From Bradyrhizobium lablabi (GTDB lineage Bacteria; Pseudomonadota; Alphaproteobacteria; Rhizobiales; Xanthobacteraceae): 64,000 nt of DNA. The DNA is taken from contig NZ_JAFCJK010000015.1 of assembly GCF_018131005.1 (NCBI RefSeq), positions 1 through 64,000 of the forward strand, given 5' to 3'. Shown one piece after another: positions 33,413 through 42,810 of this stretch. Below the pieces are notes generated by a model. That model did no database searches. It was not told the origin of the DNA and saw only the letters and a list, made by a program, of their open reading frames with translations. Position 1 is the first letter of the stretch, and each line of letters begins with the position of its first letter. The translations under genes were made by a program, and so were the position numbers.

Positions 33413-34711
33413 ATGCCTAATCTCTCGGCATTGCGGCTTGACCTGGAGGCCATTGGCGTCGAAGTTCCCTGCGCCGTGGATATTGCTTCTCAATTCTCCC
33501 CCGTTTCCGCTGCTTTCATTCCCGACTCGCGACGGGCGTGGCTGCGGCTTGCCGTCGCCGTGGCGATCGGCTCGCTCGGCAGCGTCGGCATGTGGTCGGT
33601 GGTGGTGGCGCTACCGGTGGTGCAGACGGATTTCGGCGCGACGCGCGGCACGGCTTCGCTTGCCTTCACCATGGTGATGCTCGGCTTCGGTCTTGGCCAG
33701 GTCGTGACCGGCCGGATCAGCGACCGCCATGGCATCGTCGCGGCGATCGGGGTCGGAATCGGCATCCTTGGACTCGGCTATGTCGGCGCCGGCTACGCGC
33801 CGTCGATCTGGACATTCAACCTGCTCCATTTCGCGATCGGCCTGTCCTCGGCGGCGACTTTTGGCCCCTTGATGGCGGAAGCCTCGCACTGGTTCGACCG
33901 TTACCGTGGGCTCGCCGTCGCGATCGCGGCGAGCGGCAACTATATCGGCGGCACCATTTGGCCGCCCGTCGTCAATTTCGGCATGCAGACTTTTGGATGG
34001 CGCGCCACCCATGTTGCCATCGGCATCTTCACCGCGATCGCGATGGCGGTCACGCTCACGATCCTGCGCCTCCTGATGGGCGCCGCTACGCAGCGCAGCC
34101 ACGTCAACGCGGCGCCGCCACGGGTCGACTTGAAGCTGTCCACCAATGCGCTGACTGCGATCCTGTCGCTGGCCGCGATCGCCTGCTGCGTGGCGATGTC
34201 GATGCCGCAGGTTCACATCGTCGCCTATTGCGGCGACCTCGGCTATGGCGTCGCGCGCGGTGCCGAGATGCTGTCGCTGATGCTCGGCTTTGGCATCATC
34301 AGCCGGATCGGGTCGGGCTTCCTCGCCGACAGGATCGGCGGCATCCGCACGCTGCTGATCGGTTCGATCGCTCAAGCCAGCGCACTCCTGTTCTATCTGT
34401 TCTTCGACAGCCTGACCTCGCTCTACGTCATCTCGGCGATGTTCGGCCTGTTCCAGGGCGGCATCGTGCCGAGCTACGCCATCATCGTGCGCGAGGCGAT
34501 GCCGGCCGCAGAAGCCGCGACCCGCATTGGCATCGTGATTTTCGCCTCAGTGTTCGGCATGTCGTTCGGAGGCTGGATCTCCGGCGTGATCTTCGATGCC
34601 ACTGGCTCCTACGCCGCCGCTTTCGCCAACGGGTTCGCCTGGAACCTGCTCAACGTCTCCATCATGCTGCTGCTCCTGCTGCGCGGGCGGCAACGGCTGG
34701 CACTGGCGTAG
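33413..34711 (+). CDS. MFS transporter
   Basis: About 432 residues with 12 predicted transmembrane helices. The characteristic MFS loop 2-3 motif is present as GRISDRHGIVAAIGVG, and a matching motif in the second half as GFLADRIGGIRTLLIG. It is similar in style to the NreB/oxalate-formate-like single-component carriers with WFDRYRGLAVAIAASGNYIGG in helix 4-5. The substrate is unknown. The first ~35 residues look non-membrane and the start may be a downstream GTG (about 33476). Confidence 0.8.
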   Translation: MPNLSALRLDLEAIGVEVPCAVDIASQFSPVSAAFIPDSRRAWLRLAVAVAIGSLGSVGMWSVVVALPVVQTDFGATRGTASLAFTMVMLGFGLGQVVTGRISDRHGIVAAIGVGIGILGLGYVGAGYAPSIWTFNLLHFAIGLSSAATFGPLMAEASHWFDRYRGLAVAIAASGNYIGGTIWPPVVNFGMQTFGWRATHVAIGIFTAIAMAVTLTILRLLMGAATQRSHVNAAPPRVDLKLSTNALTAILSLAAIACCVAMSMPQVHIVAYCGDLGYGVARGAEMLSLMLGFGIISRIGSGFLADRIGGIRTLLIGSIAQASALLFYLFFDSLTSLYVISAMFGLFQGGIVPSYAIIVREAMPAAEAATRIGIVIFASVFGMSFGGWISGVIFDATGSYAAAFANGFAWNLLNVSIMLLLLLRGRQRLALA

Positions 34712-34721
34712 CGCCCCGGGC

Positions 34722-35129
34722 TCAAACTGCCTGACCGGACTTGAGCAGCGAGCAGCCGGTGATCTTCAGGCTGCCGTCAGCCTGCCGCTCCAGCGTATAG
34801 AGCGCCTCCCATGCCTCGCCGTTGGCGTCGACAATATGGACGCGCTGCGCGATCCAGCCGCCCTCGGTGCGCGCCTCGCCGAATTCAAAGCTCTTGTGGC
34901 GATAGACCGGTGCGTAGCTGTCCTGCACCATCAGCATGAAGATATCGGCCCGCGGAAAGATCTGCTGGATTCCGGGCGCCGCATAGGAATACGCCACCGC
35001 GGCGTCGTCCCTGCTGAATGCCTGTTCCTGCGCCCGGATCACGTCCTGCGCGGCGGCAACGTCGTCTGCGGCAGACGCAGGCGCGGCGAAAGCGAACAGG
35101 ATGGCAGCGAGCAGGACAATGACGCGCAT
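34722..35129 (-). CDS. DUF4864 family exported protein
   Basis: A 135-residue protein with a signal peptide (LLAAILFAFAAPASA). The mature domain follows DUF4864: VIRAQEQAFSRDDAAVAYSYAAPGIQQIFPRADIFMLMVQDSYAPVYRHKSFEFGEAR, then WEALYTLERQADGSLKITGCSLLK. These have an NTF2-like fold; the function is unknown. It converges on the MFS gene with a 10-bp gap. Confidence 0.8.
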   Translation of the reverse strand: MRVIVLLAAILFAFAAPASAADDVAAAQDVIRAQEQAFSRDDAAVAYSYAAPGIQQIFPRADIFMLMVQDSYAPVYRHKSFEFGEARTEGGWIAQRVHIVDANGEAWEALYTLERQADGSLKITGCSLLKSGQAV

Positions 35130-35168
35130 GAGGGTGCTCCGTGACGATGCCTTCTACGCGACATAGCC

Positions 35169-35273
35169 TATAGCGTTTTCGATCGAAGTGGATGCAGGTT
35201 TGCGTTAAGAGAACGCGTTAAAACAACGATCTGGAGCTTCGGTTCTGATTCAATAAGAACCGATAACGCTCCA
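35169..35273. repeat. Interspersed repeat, family B copy 2
   Basis: TATAGCGTTTTCGATCGAAG at the start and GATTCAATAAGAACCGATAACGCTC at the end; same orientation as the copy at 5835. Confidence 0.8.
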
Positions 35274-35383
35274 CGCCGGTTGAAGAATCCGGCCGTGGTG
35301 CCGAGTTCGCCCGGATTTGATCTGGCGCAAGGCGCCGGCGCACCGGTGCCTTAGACTTGCGGTATCAATCCGGGAGGATCGTC

Positions 35384-35485
35384 GTGACCCTTGATACCGT
35401 TCTCGTCATCATCGCCGTGACCATGATGTTCGGTACGCTCGCCGCCGTGATCGCCCGGGGCGATCGCCAGACCCGCAACCAGTGA
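35384..35485 (+). CDS. 33-residue membrane microprotein
   Basis: A short reading frame from GTG 35384 with an excellent GGGAGG site. The product (33 residues) is one hydrophobic helix (TLDTVLVIIAVTMMFGTLAAVI) followed by a charged end, ARGDRQTRNQ. The layout and ribosome site make it a credible membrane microprotein. Function unknown. Confidence 0.55.
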   Translation: MTLDTVLVIIAVTMMFGTLAAVIARGDRQTRNQ

Positions 35486-35606
35486 TCCGCCGGCGTCGCT
35501 CCTACCGGATCGAGCCCTTGAACAGGTCGATGTCGGGTGAGGCAGGCGCCAATGGGCCGCGACACGCCGTCCTCGCGCGGTAGCTCGCAGGCCAGACGCA
35601 CCGGGT

Positions 35607-36155
35607 TCAAAACGTCGGTGGCGTGCAGGCGCTGATCACCTCGCATGGCTTGGCGCCGATGCAGCGGAAGCGGTGGGGACGCTGGCTCTCGAAATAATAG
35701 GCATCGCCGGCGTTCAGCACGCGCCGCTCGTCGTCGACCGTGACTTCGAGCCGTCCGCTTACCACGATGCCGCCTTCCTCGCCCGCATGCGACAGCGGCA
35801 CCCGGCCGGTGTCGCTGCCGGGCTCGTAGCGCTCCTTCAGGATCTGCAAGCTCCGGCCAAACAGATTGTCGCCGACCTGGCGGTAGGAGATCGGCTGCTT
35901 GCCGATCTCGGTCAGTTCCTCGGCGCGGTAGAACGCCTTGCGCGGCCGTTCCGGTTCGAGGGCGAAGAATTCGGCGAGCCCCATCGGGATGCCGTCGAGG
36001 ATGCGCTTGAGCGCGCCGACCGATGGGTTCATTTGGTTCGATTCGATCAGCGAGATGGTCGAGTTGGTTACGCCGGAGCGCTTGGCAAGTTCGCGCTGGG
36101 AGAGCTTTTGGCGCGCGCGAATGAATCGCAGCCGTCCACCGATATCGACGCTCAT
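35607..36155 (-). CDS. XRE-cupin transcriptional regulator (PuuR-like)
   Basis: A 182-residue regulator. The N-terminal helix-turn-helix (RLRFIRARQKLSQRELAKRSGVTNSTISLIESNQMNPSVGALKRIL) is joined to a C-terminal cupin (LSHAGEEGGIVVSGRLEVTVDDERRVLNAGDAYYFESQRPHRFRC). This matches PuuR-type sensors of amines or amino acids. It is divergent from the aminotransferase-dadA pair, its likely target. I start at MSVDIGG rather than the upstream in-frame Met. Confidence 0.85.
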   Translation of the reverse strand: MSVDIGGRLRFIRARQKLSQRELAKRSGVTNSTISLIESNQMNPSVGALKRILDGIPMGLAEFFALEPERPRKAFYRAEELTEIGKQPISYRQVGDNLFGRSLQILKERYEPGSDTGRVPLSHAGEEGGIVVSGRLEVTVDDERRVLNAGDAYYFESQRPHRFRCIGAKPCEVISACTPPTF

Positions 36156-36302
36156 GGCCCTGTCCCTGTTGCAGGTGTTGCGGATCGAACAAATATGCGC
36201 AGACCGCCCCAATCAGATCAATGGGTTGCGGTACGGCAGAAAAGGACTTGTTGAGTGACGCGAAGCGTGGTCCGACTGGTGAGATCAGCAACGGAGGCCG
36301 CC

Positions 36303-37631
36303 GTGACCGTCCATCAGATCCCGAACACCATCAAGACCGATTCCTATTGGATGCCGTTCACGGCCAACCGGCAGTTCAAGAAGGCGCCGCGGCTGTTCGC
36401 CTCCGCCGAGGGCATGTATTACACCTCGGTCGACGGGAGGAAGGTGATCGACGGCTCCGCCGGCCTCTGGTGTGTCAACGCCGGCCATGGCCGCCGCCAG
36501 ATCGCCGCCGCCGTCGAGCGGCAGCTGATGACGCTGGACTTCGCGCCCTCGTTCAACATGGGCCATCCGCTGGCCTTCGACTTCGCAGAGCGGCTCGCCG
36601 GCATCGCACCGAAGGGCCTCGATCGCATCTTTTTCACCAATTCCGGCTCCGAGTCGGTCGACACCGCGCTGAAGATCGCGCTCGCCTATCACCGCGCCGC
36701 CGGCCAACCGACCCGCACCCGCCTGATCGGCCGCGAGCGCGGTTATCACGGCGTCGGCTTCGGCGGCATGTCGGTGGGCGGCATGGTGGCCAATCGCCGC
36801 GCCTTCGCGACCCATCTGCCGGGCGTCGATCACATCCGTCACACCCATGATCTCGCCCGCAACGCTTTCGCAAAGGATCTGCCGGAGCATGGCGCCGAGC
36901 TCGCCGACGATGTCGAGCGGTTGGTGGCGCTGCACGGCGCCGATACGATCGCGGCCGTGATCGTCGAGCCGGTGCCCGGCTCGACCGCGGTGCTGCCGCC
37001 GCCGAAGGGCTATATGCAGCGGCTGCGCGAACTCTGCACCAAGCATGGCATTCTGCTGATCCTCGACGAGGTCATCACCGGCTTCGGCCGCCTTGGCACG
37101 CCGTTCGCCGCAAATTATTTCGGCGTCACGCCCGACCTGATGACGACCGCCAAGGGCATCACCAACGGCTGCGTGCCCTGCGGCGCGGTGTTCGCCAGCC
37201 GCCAGATCTACGACGGCCTGATGACCGGACCGGAGGGCACGATCGAGCTGTTTCACGGATACACCTACTCGGCGCATCCGGTGGCCTGCGCCGCGGGCCT
37301 CGCCACGCTCGACATCTACAAGGACGAGGGGCTTTTGACACGCGGTGCCATGTTCACCGAATACTTCCGCGATGCCCTGCACTCGCTGAAGGGCCTGCCG
37401 AACGTGATCGACATCCGCAATGTCGGTCTGATGGGCGCGGTCGAGGTCTCGCCGCGCAGCGACGGCGTCGGCGCGCGCGGCTACGACATCATGGTCGATT
37501 GCTTCAATAGCGGCCTCTACCTGCGCATGAGTGGCGACTCGCTTGCGATGTCGCCGCCCTTGATTGTCGAAAAAAAGCACATCGACGATATGGTCTCGAT
37601 CCTCGGCGACGCGATCAAGCGCGCTGCGTGA
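36303..37631 (+). CDS. Class III omega-amino acid:pyruvate aminotransferase
   Basis: A 442-residue PLP enzyme. It has the entrance motif DSYWMPFTANRQFKKAPRL typical of beta-alanine/omega-amino-acid:pyruvate transaminases, FTNSGSESVDTALKIALAYHRA, the catalytic Asp in LLILDEVITGFGRLG, and the PLP Lys in TTAKGITNGCVPCGAV. The GTG at 36303 has CGGAGG five bases upstream; the GTG at 36255 is the alternative. It sits between a cupin regulator and dadA, so it probably removes amino groups from polyamine-derived or omega-amino acids. Confidence 0.88.
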   Translation: MTVHQIPNTIKTDSYWMPFTANRQFKKAPRLFASAEGMYYTSVDGRKVIDGSAGLWCVNAGHGRRQIAAAVERQLMTLDFAPSFNMGHPLAFDFAERLAGIAPKGLDRIFFTNSGSESVDTALKIALAYHRAAGQPTRTRLIGRERGYHGVGFGGMSVGGMVANRRAFATHLPGVDHIRHTHDLARNAFAKDLPEHGAELADDVERLVALHGADTIAAVIVEPVPGSTAVLPPPKGYMQRLRELCTKHGILLILDEVITGFGRLGTPFAANYFGVTPDLMTTAKGITNGCVPCGAVFASRQIYDGLMTGPEGTIELFHGYTYSAHPVACAAGLATLDIYKDEGLLTRGAMFTEYFRDALHSLKGLPNVIDIRNVGLMGAVEVSPRSDGVGARGYDIMVDCFNSGLYLRMSGDSLAMSPPLIVEKKHIDDMVSILGDAIKRAA

Positions 37632-37717
37632 TCGTCGCCGTCGCACCAACGCCGTCGCTGCGGAAGCAGGGGTTTTCGCAGCGGCGCGCGCGGTGCCGTT
37701 GCAGGATGTGAGGAACA

Positions 37718-38983
37718 GTGAAGGTCCTTGTTCTCGGCAGCGGCGTCATCGGCGTCACGTCGGCCTATTATCTTGCGCGCGCCGGCCACGAGGTGACGGT
37801 CATCGACCGCCAGCCCGAGCCTGCGCTGGAAACTTCCTTTGCCAATGCCGGCGAAGTCTCGCCCGGCTACTCGTCGCCCTGGGCGGGTCCCGGCGTGCCG
37901 GTGAAGGCGGTCAAATGGCTGTTGATGAAACACGGCCCGCTGGTGATCCGCCCGAAGCTCGATCCCGTGATGTGGCTCTGGCTGCTGAAGATGCTGCGCA
38001 ACTGCACCGCGGCGCGCTACGCGGTGAACAAGAGCCGGATGATTCCGATCGCCGAGTACAGCCGCGATTGCCTGCGGGCATTGCGCGCCGAGATCGGCAT
38101 CCGCTATGACGAGCGCGAGCGCGGCACGCTGCAGCTGTTCCGGGAACAGGCTCAGCTTGATCATACCGGTGACGACATCGCGGTGCTCAAGCAATACGGC
38201 GTGCCTTACGAGGTACTCGATCGCGGCGGCTGCATCGCCGCCGAGCCAGCGCTCGCCGCGGTGAAGGACAAGATCGCCGGCGGTCTCCGTCTGCCGCAGG
38301 ACGAGACCGGCGATTGCCATATCTTCACCCAGGCGTTGGCCCTGGAAGCCGAGAAGATCGGTGTGCGCTTTCGCTTCAATGTCGGCATCGATGGGTTGAA
38401 CGCGGACGCGACGCGCATCACCGGAGTGGCCACCGGCGCAGGCGTGATGCGGGCCGATGCCTATGTCGTTGCTCTGGGCAGCTACTCGCCGCGTCTCGTG
38501 CGTCCGCTCGGCGTCTCGCTGCCGGTCTATCCGGTCAAGGGCTATTCGATCACGGTGCCGGTTTCGGATGCCGACGGCGCACCGGTCTCGACGGTGATGG
38601 ACGAAAGCTACAAGGTCGCGATCACGCGGCTGGGGAATCGCATCCGGGTCGGCGGCACCGCGGAAGTGTCGGGTTATTCGACCAAGCTCTACGCCGCGAG
38701 GCGCGCGACGCTCGACCACTCGCTCACCGAACTGTTCCCGCGCGGCGGCGACCTTTCCAAGGCGAGCTTCTGGTGCGGCTTGCGCCCGATGACACCCGAT
38801 GGTCCGCCGGTGATCGGCGCGACGCGCTATGCAAACCTGCACCTCAACACGGGCCACGGCACGCTCGGCTGGACCATGGCCTGCGGCTCGGGGCGCGTGC
38901 TCGCGGATCTATTGTCCGGCAAGAGACCTGACATCGACACCAAGGAGCTGTCGATCGACCGCTACGACCACCGGTTCGGGTAA
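37718..38983 (+). CDS. dadA: D-amino acid dehydrogenase DadA
   Basis: A 421-residue flavoprotein. The FAD Rossmann motif VLVLGSGVIGVTSAYYLARAGHEVTVID opens it, SFANAGEVSPGYSSPWAGPGVP is the DadA marker, and WCGLRPMTPDGPPVIGATRYANLHLNTGHGTLGWTMACGSG closes the flavin site. It oxidises D-amino acids at the inner membrane and feeds electrons to quinone. GAGGA precedes the GTG start at 37718. The last 75 bp overlap the convergent opgC. Confidence 0.9.
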   Translation: MKVLVLGSGVIGVTSAYYLARAGHEVTVIDRQPEPALETSFANAGEVSPGYSSPWAGPGVPVKAVKWLLMKHGPLVIRPKLDPVMWLWLLKMLRNCTAARYAVNKSRMIPIAEYSRDCLRALRAEIGIRYDERERGTLQLFREQAQLDHTGDDIAVLKQYGVPYEVLDRGGCIAAEPALAAVKDKIAGGLRLPQDETGDCHIFTQALALEAEKIGVRFRFNVGIDGLNADATRITGVATGAGVMRADAYVVALGSYSPRLVRPLGVSLPVYPVKGYSITVPVSDADGAPVSTVMDESYKVAITRLGNRIRVGGTAEVSGYSTKLYAARRATLDHSLTELFPRGGDLSKASFWCGLRPMTPDGPPVIGATRYANLHLNTGHGTLGWTMACGSGRVLADLLSGKRPDIDTKELSIDRYDHRFG

Positions 38984-40216
38984 GGTCTCGCCATCTTTGG
39001 GAACGGAGCGATTGTCCGCTGCGGCCTTGGCCAGGCCGGACGCAATCCATCTCAGGTGAGCGGCGTGGCGATGAGCTGCTTCGTCGCCGCGCCGCGGCCT
39101 GACGCTGATCAGGCGCGCCAGGGTTGCGGTCGCGATCATCGTTACGACGCCGCCGAGACTCAGTGCTATCTGCATCGCAAGCCCGTTCGAGATCTCGAGC
39201 AGCGCCGCGTGGCTGGCGAATGCCAGCAGGACGCCGACGCAGTAGACTGGCAGCGAGTTCTGGCCACAACGGATCGCGGCGCGCATCACCGGCGTCGTCA
39301 GCCCTCGCCAATCGCGAGGCACGCACCATGCCGCCAGGACCGCTATGGCCAGGAAATGCAGCAATCGCAGCGGATCGAGATTCGATTTGTCCAAGGTGTG
39401 AAGCGCCAGCGCCTGAGGGATCAGCGCTTCCAGCGGTTTGATGCGCCAGCTCAATGTGACGATCAGGCTGAAGAGAATGTACAGAACGGCGATGACAAGC
39501 ACGGGGCGTGAGGTCACCCATGGCCGGGCTTTCTCGCCCTCGATCATCCACCACGCGCCAAGCACGACCAGCAGCTGCCAGGCCAGCGGATTGAAGGCCC
39601 AGTGGCTGTTCGGCCATGCCGGCACGGTCCAGTCGAAGGCATGGACCAGTGTATAGAGCACGAGCGAGGCACCAAGGGTCACGTTAGGTTTGCGCAGCAG
39701 CAGCCACAGGAGCGGCGCGAACAACAGATGCAGCAGCACGAAGATCGGCAACACGTCGGTGTTGACCGGGCGGTATTGCAGGATCGCCGCGCGCGCGAGC
39801 GTCCCGCCGGGGTGATCCAGTAGAACGCGGGTATTGCTCGCGTCCGCGAGGCGATCGCCGCCCGCGACGTAAGCCAGAATGGTGCAGCCGAGCGTGAGCA
39901 GCAAAAACGCGACATAGATATCCCAGCTTCGCCGCACGGTTCGTCTGACGACTCCGCTCCAGCCCTCGCGGCACAATGCCCCGCCATAGGCCAGCGCGCA
40001 GGTGACACCCGAGACAAAGACGAATATTTCCGCGGCATCGCTGAATCCGTAATTCCGCGGAGTGAGCCAACTTCCGATGTTGTCCGGGATGTGGTTCAGA
40101 AAGAGCCACCACAGCGCGATGCCTCGGCAGGCATCTATCCGCAGGTCGCGGCCTTGGCTTTTCAGCTCCGGCAACCCTCGGATCAATGGCCTGGAGGTGG
40201 GGAGTCCATCGCGCAT
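38909..40216 (-). CDS. opgC: OpgC-family membrane acyltransferase
   Basis: About 435 residues with ten or so transmembrane helices. The N-terminal RDLRIDACRGIALWWLFLNHIPDNIGSWLTPRNYGFSDAAEIFVFVSGVTCALAYG is the OpgC signature; RCGQNSLPVYCVGVLLAF lies near the end. OpgC adds succinyl groups to osmoregulated periplasmic glucans. Start at 40216 is set by GGGAGC. The C-terminal 50 residues run past the membrane domain into a charged tail that is antisense to the end of dadA. Confidence 0.85.
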   Translation of the reverse strand: MRDGLPTSRPLIRGLPELKSQGRDLRIDACRGIALWWLFLNHIPDNIGSWLTPRNYGFSDAAEIFVFVSGVTCALAYGGALCREGWSGVVRRTVRRSWDIYVAFLLLTLGCTILAYVAGGDRLADASNTRVLLDHPGGTLARAAILQYRPVNTDVLPIFVLLHLLFAPLLWLLLRKPNVTLGASLVLYTLVHAFDWTVPAWPNSHWAFNPLAWQLLVVLGAWWMIEGEKARPWVTSRPVLVIAVLYILFSLIVTLSWRIKPLEALIPQALALHTLDKSNLDPLRLLHFLAIAVLAAWCVPRDWRGLTTPVMRAAIRCGQNSLPVYCVGVLLAFASHAALLEISNGLAMQIALSLGGVVTMIATATLARLISVRPRRGDEAAHRHAAHLRWIASGLAKAAADNRSVPKDGETLPEPVVVAVDRQLLGVDVRSLAGQ

Positions 40217-40356
40217 CTGACCTGCTCCCAAGCCGGGAGGATGGACCTGTCATCGGAAGCACGGTGTGAGCTGGTTCACGTTCACGGACCTTTTTGCGCC
40301 GCACTTGCGCGCGGAGCGACCTGCGTTGGCTACCTGATCGACGCGTGCCGGCGCGT

Positions 40357-41859
40357 TCAAGCGACGACTTCGATGACGCCCATCATGCCCTTGTCTTCGT
40401 GATCGACCGCGTGACAATGGTAGACAAACCTACCGACGATCGTCGGATCGGTGAAGGGAATGACGACTTTGAGCACGCCAGGCCCTTGGTCCGTTGCCGG
40501 CGGCACTGAAAAGGTGTCGCGCAGACTGTCATCGTGCCATGGAACGCCGGCTACTTCCGTCACCAGGAAGGGTGTCTGGTGAATGTGGAAGCTGTGATAC
40601 TGCTGATCCGTGTTGACCACCGTCCACTCTTCCGTATCTCCGAGCTTGACGGTTTGGTCGGTGCGCGCCTCGTCGACGACGCGGCCGTCAATCATGAATG
40701 TCTTGCGGTCGTTGGTGCGCGAATAAGATAGCGTCCGGCGTCGCGCAATCGGCGCGGTGCGAACGTCATCTATCCATTGCGGCCCATTGACCCGCAGGCG
40801 CAGAATATCATCCTCGATCGCCGCACTCTGCGATGAACCGCTGGACTGGATGACTGCCAGTTGCCGCACCGGTTCAGGTGGCCGCCAGGCTTCGTTCTGA
40901 AAGGAGATGGTTCGCATCGGGTATTCCCCGGCCGGCGGACCGATCGCAATGGCGTCAATCCGCTCGCCCGGGCCAATGAAAAACTCAGTGATCTTGCGCG
41001 GCTGAGACAACGCGTGCCCATCGGTTGCCACGACGTAAAGCGGCATGCCCTCAATACGGAATTTGTAGAAATCCGACGCTCCGATGTGCGCGATGCGCCA
41101 AAATTGCATTTCGCCGGAGCGTATGGCGACGGCGGGATTGATCTGACCGTTGATCGAAACCACTTCGCTTTCGTCGCCGAACTTGGCGTGCTTGATCAGG
41201 AAAAAACGCTCCGGCAGTCCGCGCAGCCGCGGAAAAACTTGGTCGATGCCATCGACGACCAGAGCACCCGACATGCCGCCAAGAATTTGATCATTGACGA
41301 AGCCGTGCGCATGGGGGTGATACCAGAACAAGCCCGGACCTTGCCGGCCGTACGCCGGAATGCGCACCTGGTATTGGAATGCTTCGCCGGGTTGAACGTG
41401 AACGAATACGTTATCGCTGTTGCCCTGCGGCGACACGCTCATGCCGTGAAAGTGCAGGTTCGACGCGGTGCCGGCACCGGCACAAATAGGGCCCATGTAG
41501 CCAGGACGATCGAGCCCGGAGGCCAAATTGTTGCGAAAGGTGATCCGCAGCGTATCACCCAGACGTGCTCGCAGCGTCGGCGGCACATAAGCGCCATTGT
41601 AGAGCAGTCCGGTAAACGTGCGATCGCCGAGTTGCACCGGTCCGGGTGCTGCCGCAATCGTCGTATCGAGCACGCCGTTGACGCTGTGCATCTCGGGCGG
41701 CTGGATGAGCGGTTCGGGCGTTGGCGCTTTAGGCTGCGAACGCGCCCACGGCATCGACGGGCCGAGGGATAGCAGACCTCCGGCCGCGGCCGTCGCGCCA
41801 ATGAAACGACTGGCGGCCTTGATGAACAAGCGGCGGTCGAGCGTCGAGGACTGGCGCAT
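40357..41859 (-). CDS. Tat-exported multicopper oxidase
   Basis: About 500 residues. The twin-arginine leader (LDRRLFIKAASRFIGATAAAGGLL) precedes three cupredoxin domains. All four copper-ligand motifs are intact: LHFHGMSVSP, WYHPHAHGF, HSFHIHQTPF and the type-1 site YHCHAVDHEDKGMMGVIEV (Met axial ligand). It resembles periplasmic laccase-like or CueO-like oxidases. AGGG before 41859 favours that start; Met 41880 is the longer option. It may protect against copper or oxidise phenolics; no copper regulator lies nearby. Confidence 0.88.
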   Translation of the reverse strand: MRQSSTLDRRLFIKAASRFIGATAAAGGLLSLGPSMPWARSQPKAPTPEPLIQPPEMHSVNGVLDTTIAAAPGPVQLGDRTFTGLLYNGAYVPPTLRARLGDTLRITFRNNLASGLDRPGYMGPICAGAGTASNLHFHGMSVSPQGNSDNVFVHVQPGEAFQYQVRIPAYGRQGPGLFWYHPHAHGFVNDQILGGMSGALVVDGIDQVFPRLRGLPERFFLIKHAKFGDESEVVSINGQINPAVAIRSGEMQFWRIAHIGASDFYKFRIEGMPLYVVATDGHALSQPRKITEFFIGPGERIDAIAIGPPAGEYPMRTISFQNEAWRPPEPVRQLAVIQSSGSSQSAAIEDDILRLRVNGPQWIDDVRTAPIARRRTLSYSRTNDRKTFMIDGRVVDEARTDQTVKLGDTEEWTVVNTDQQYHSFHIHQTPFLVTEVAGVPWHDDSLRDTFSVPPATDQGPGVLKVVIPFTDPTIVGRFVYHCHAVDHEDKGMMGVIEVVA

Positions 41860-42006
41860 TGCATCCCTCATCACGCGCATGGCTACCGGCAGACGATCTT
41901 AGGTCCTCTATCGGGCCGAATTATATCCTTCGATCCGCAGGATGGCGGGTAGCCGGTTAGCATGTGCCGAGACTTGGCGCTTGTCACAACTCTTTGTACC
42001 CCCATC

Positions 42007-42663
42007 CTAGCGCGGTTGCTTTCGAAGAGCCTTCCGCCTCGTCGGCTTGTGCCTTGACGTTGACGGCGCCGCCTCGCCGCCTGCCGATCGCACGCGCAAT
42101 CCGTCCACGAAAACATCAAGGAGCCGCAGGGCGGTCGCTTGCCAACCGGGCTGGTCGTGCACGTAGCACATGCCGATCAACGCGCGCAGCACGTCCTCGG
42201 CGCTGATGTCGTCGCGGATATCGCCGGCTGCCACCGCACGCCTGAGCAGCGCGTCGACCGCCCTGGTCAGGCGATCGAACGAATAGGCATGCAGCTCCGC
42301 CGAGCCGTGCGCGACGAGCGCAAGGGCCGTCGCCATGCCTTTCTTGGTCGCGACGAACTCGACATTGGCGCGCAGCCAGCTCCGCAGCGCCTCGACCGGT
42401 TGGGGGCCGCTTCCCAATTGCTCGGCGAGATCGCCGAGGTGTTCGACCTCGCGGCGATAGACCGCTTCATAGAGGGCCTCGCGCGTCGGAAAGTGGCGAT
42501 AGAGCGTGCCGATGCCGACGCCGGCAAGGCGCGCTACGGCCTCCAGACTCGCGTCGCTGCCGCCGGCGCTGAATACGGCCTTCGCCGCTTCCAACACGCG
42601 CTCGCGATTGCGCACGGCATCGGCGCGGGGCCTGCGCGCAAATTTTGTTGATTGACCGGCCAT
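42007..42663 (-). CDS. TetR-family regulator
   Basis: A 218-residue repressor. The helix-turn-helix domain RERVLEAAKAVFSAGGSDASLEAVARLAGVGIGTLYRHFPTREALYEAVY is typical TetR; the C-terminal ligand domain has a long Ala/Leu-rich core and a basic tail (KPTRRKALRKQPR). It is divergent from the molybdenum hydroxylase operon, with a palindrome between them at 42692-42706. Confidence 0.88.
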   Translation of the reverse strand: MAGQSTKFARRPRADAVRNRERVLEAAKAVFSAGGSDASLEAVARLAGVGIGTLYRHFPTREALYEAVYRREVEHLGDLAEQLGSGPQPVEALRSWLRANVEFVATKKGMATALALVAHGSAELHAYSFDRLTRAVDALLRRAVAAGDIRDDISAEDVLRALIGMCYVHDQPGWQATALRLLDVFVDGLRVRSAGGEAAPSTSRHKPTRRKALRKQPR

Positions 42664-42691
42664 TCCTTTTCTTTTGCCCTCCCTTGTTAAC

Positions 42692-42706
42692 CGGAGGGTG
42701 CCTCCG
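42692..42706. promoter_or_regulatory. Putative TetR operator
   Basis: Perfect palindrome CGGAGG-GTG-CCTCCG, placed 28 bp before the tetR start and about 105 bp before the 2Fe-2S subunit gene. Size and position suit a TetR dimer. Confidence 0.6.
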
Positions 42707-42810
42707 TATATGGCGGCCAGCACCCGACCTGGCAAGGCACGCTGACACGCATGGCGGCCGCAGGCTCGTGTTGCCTGATTCAACCGACCATACACGGATC
42801 GGAGCCCTGC

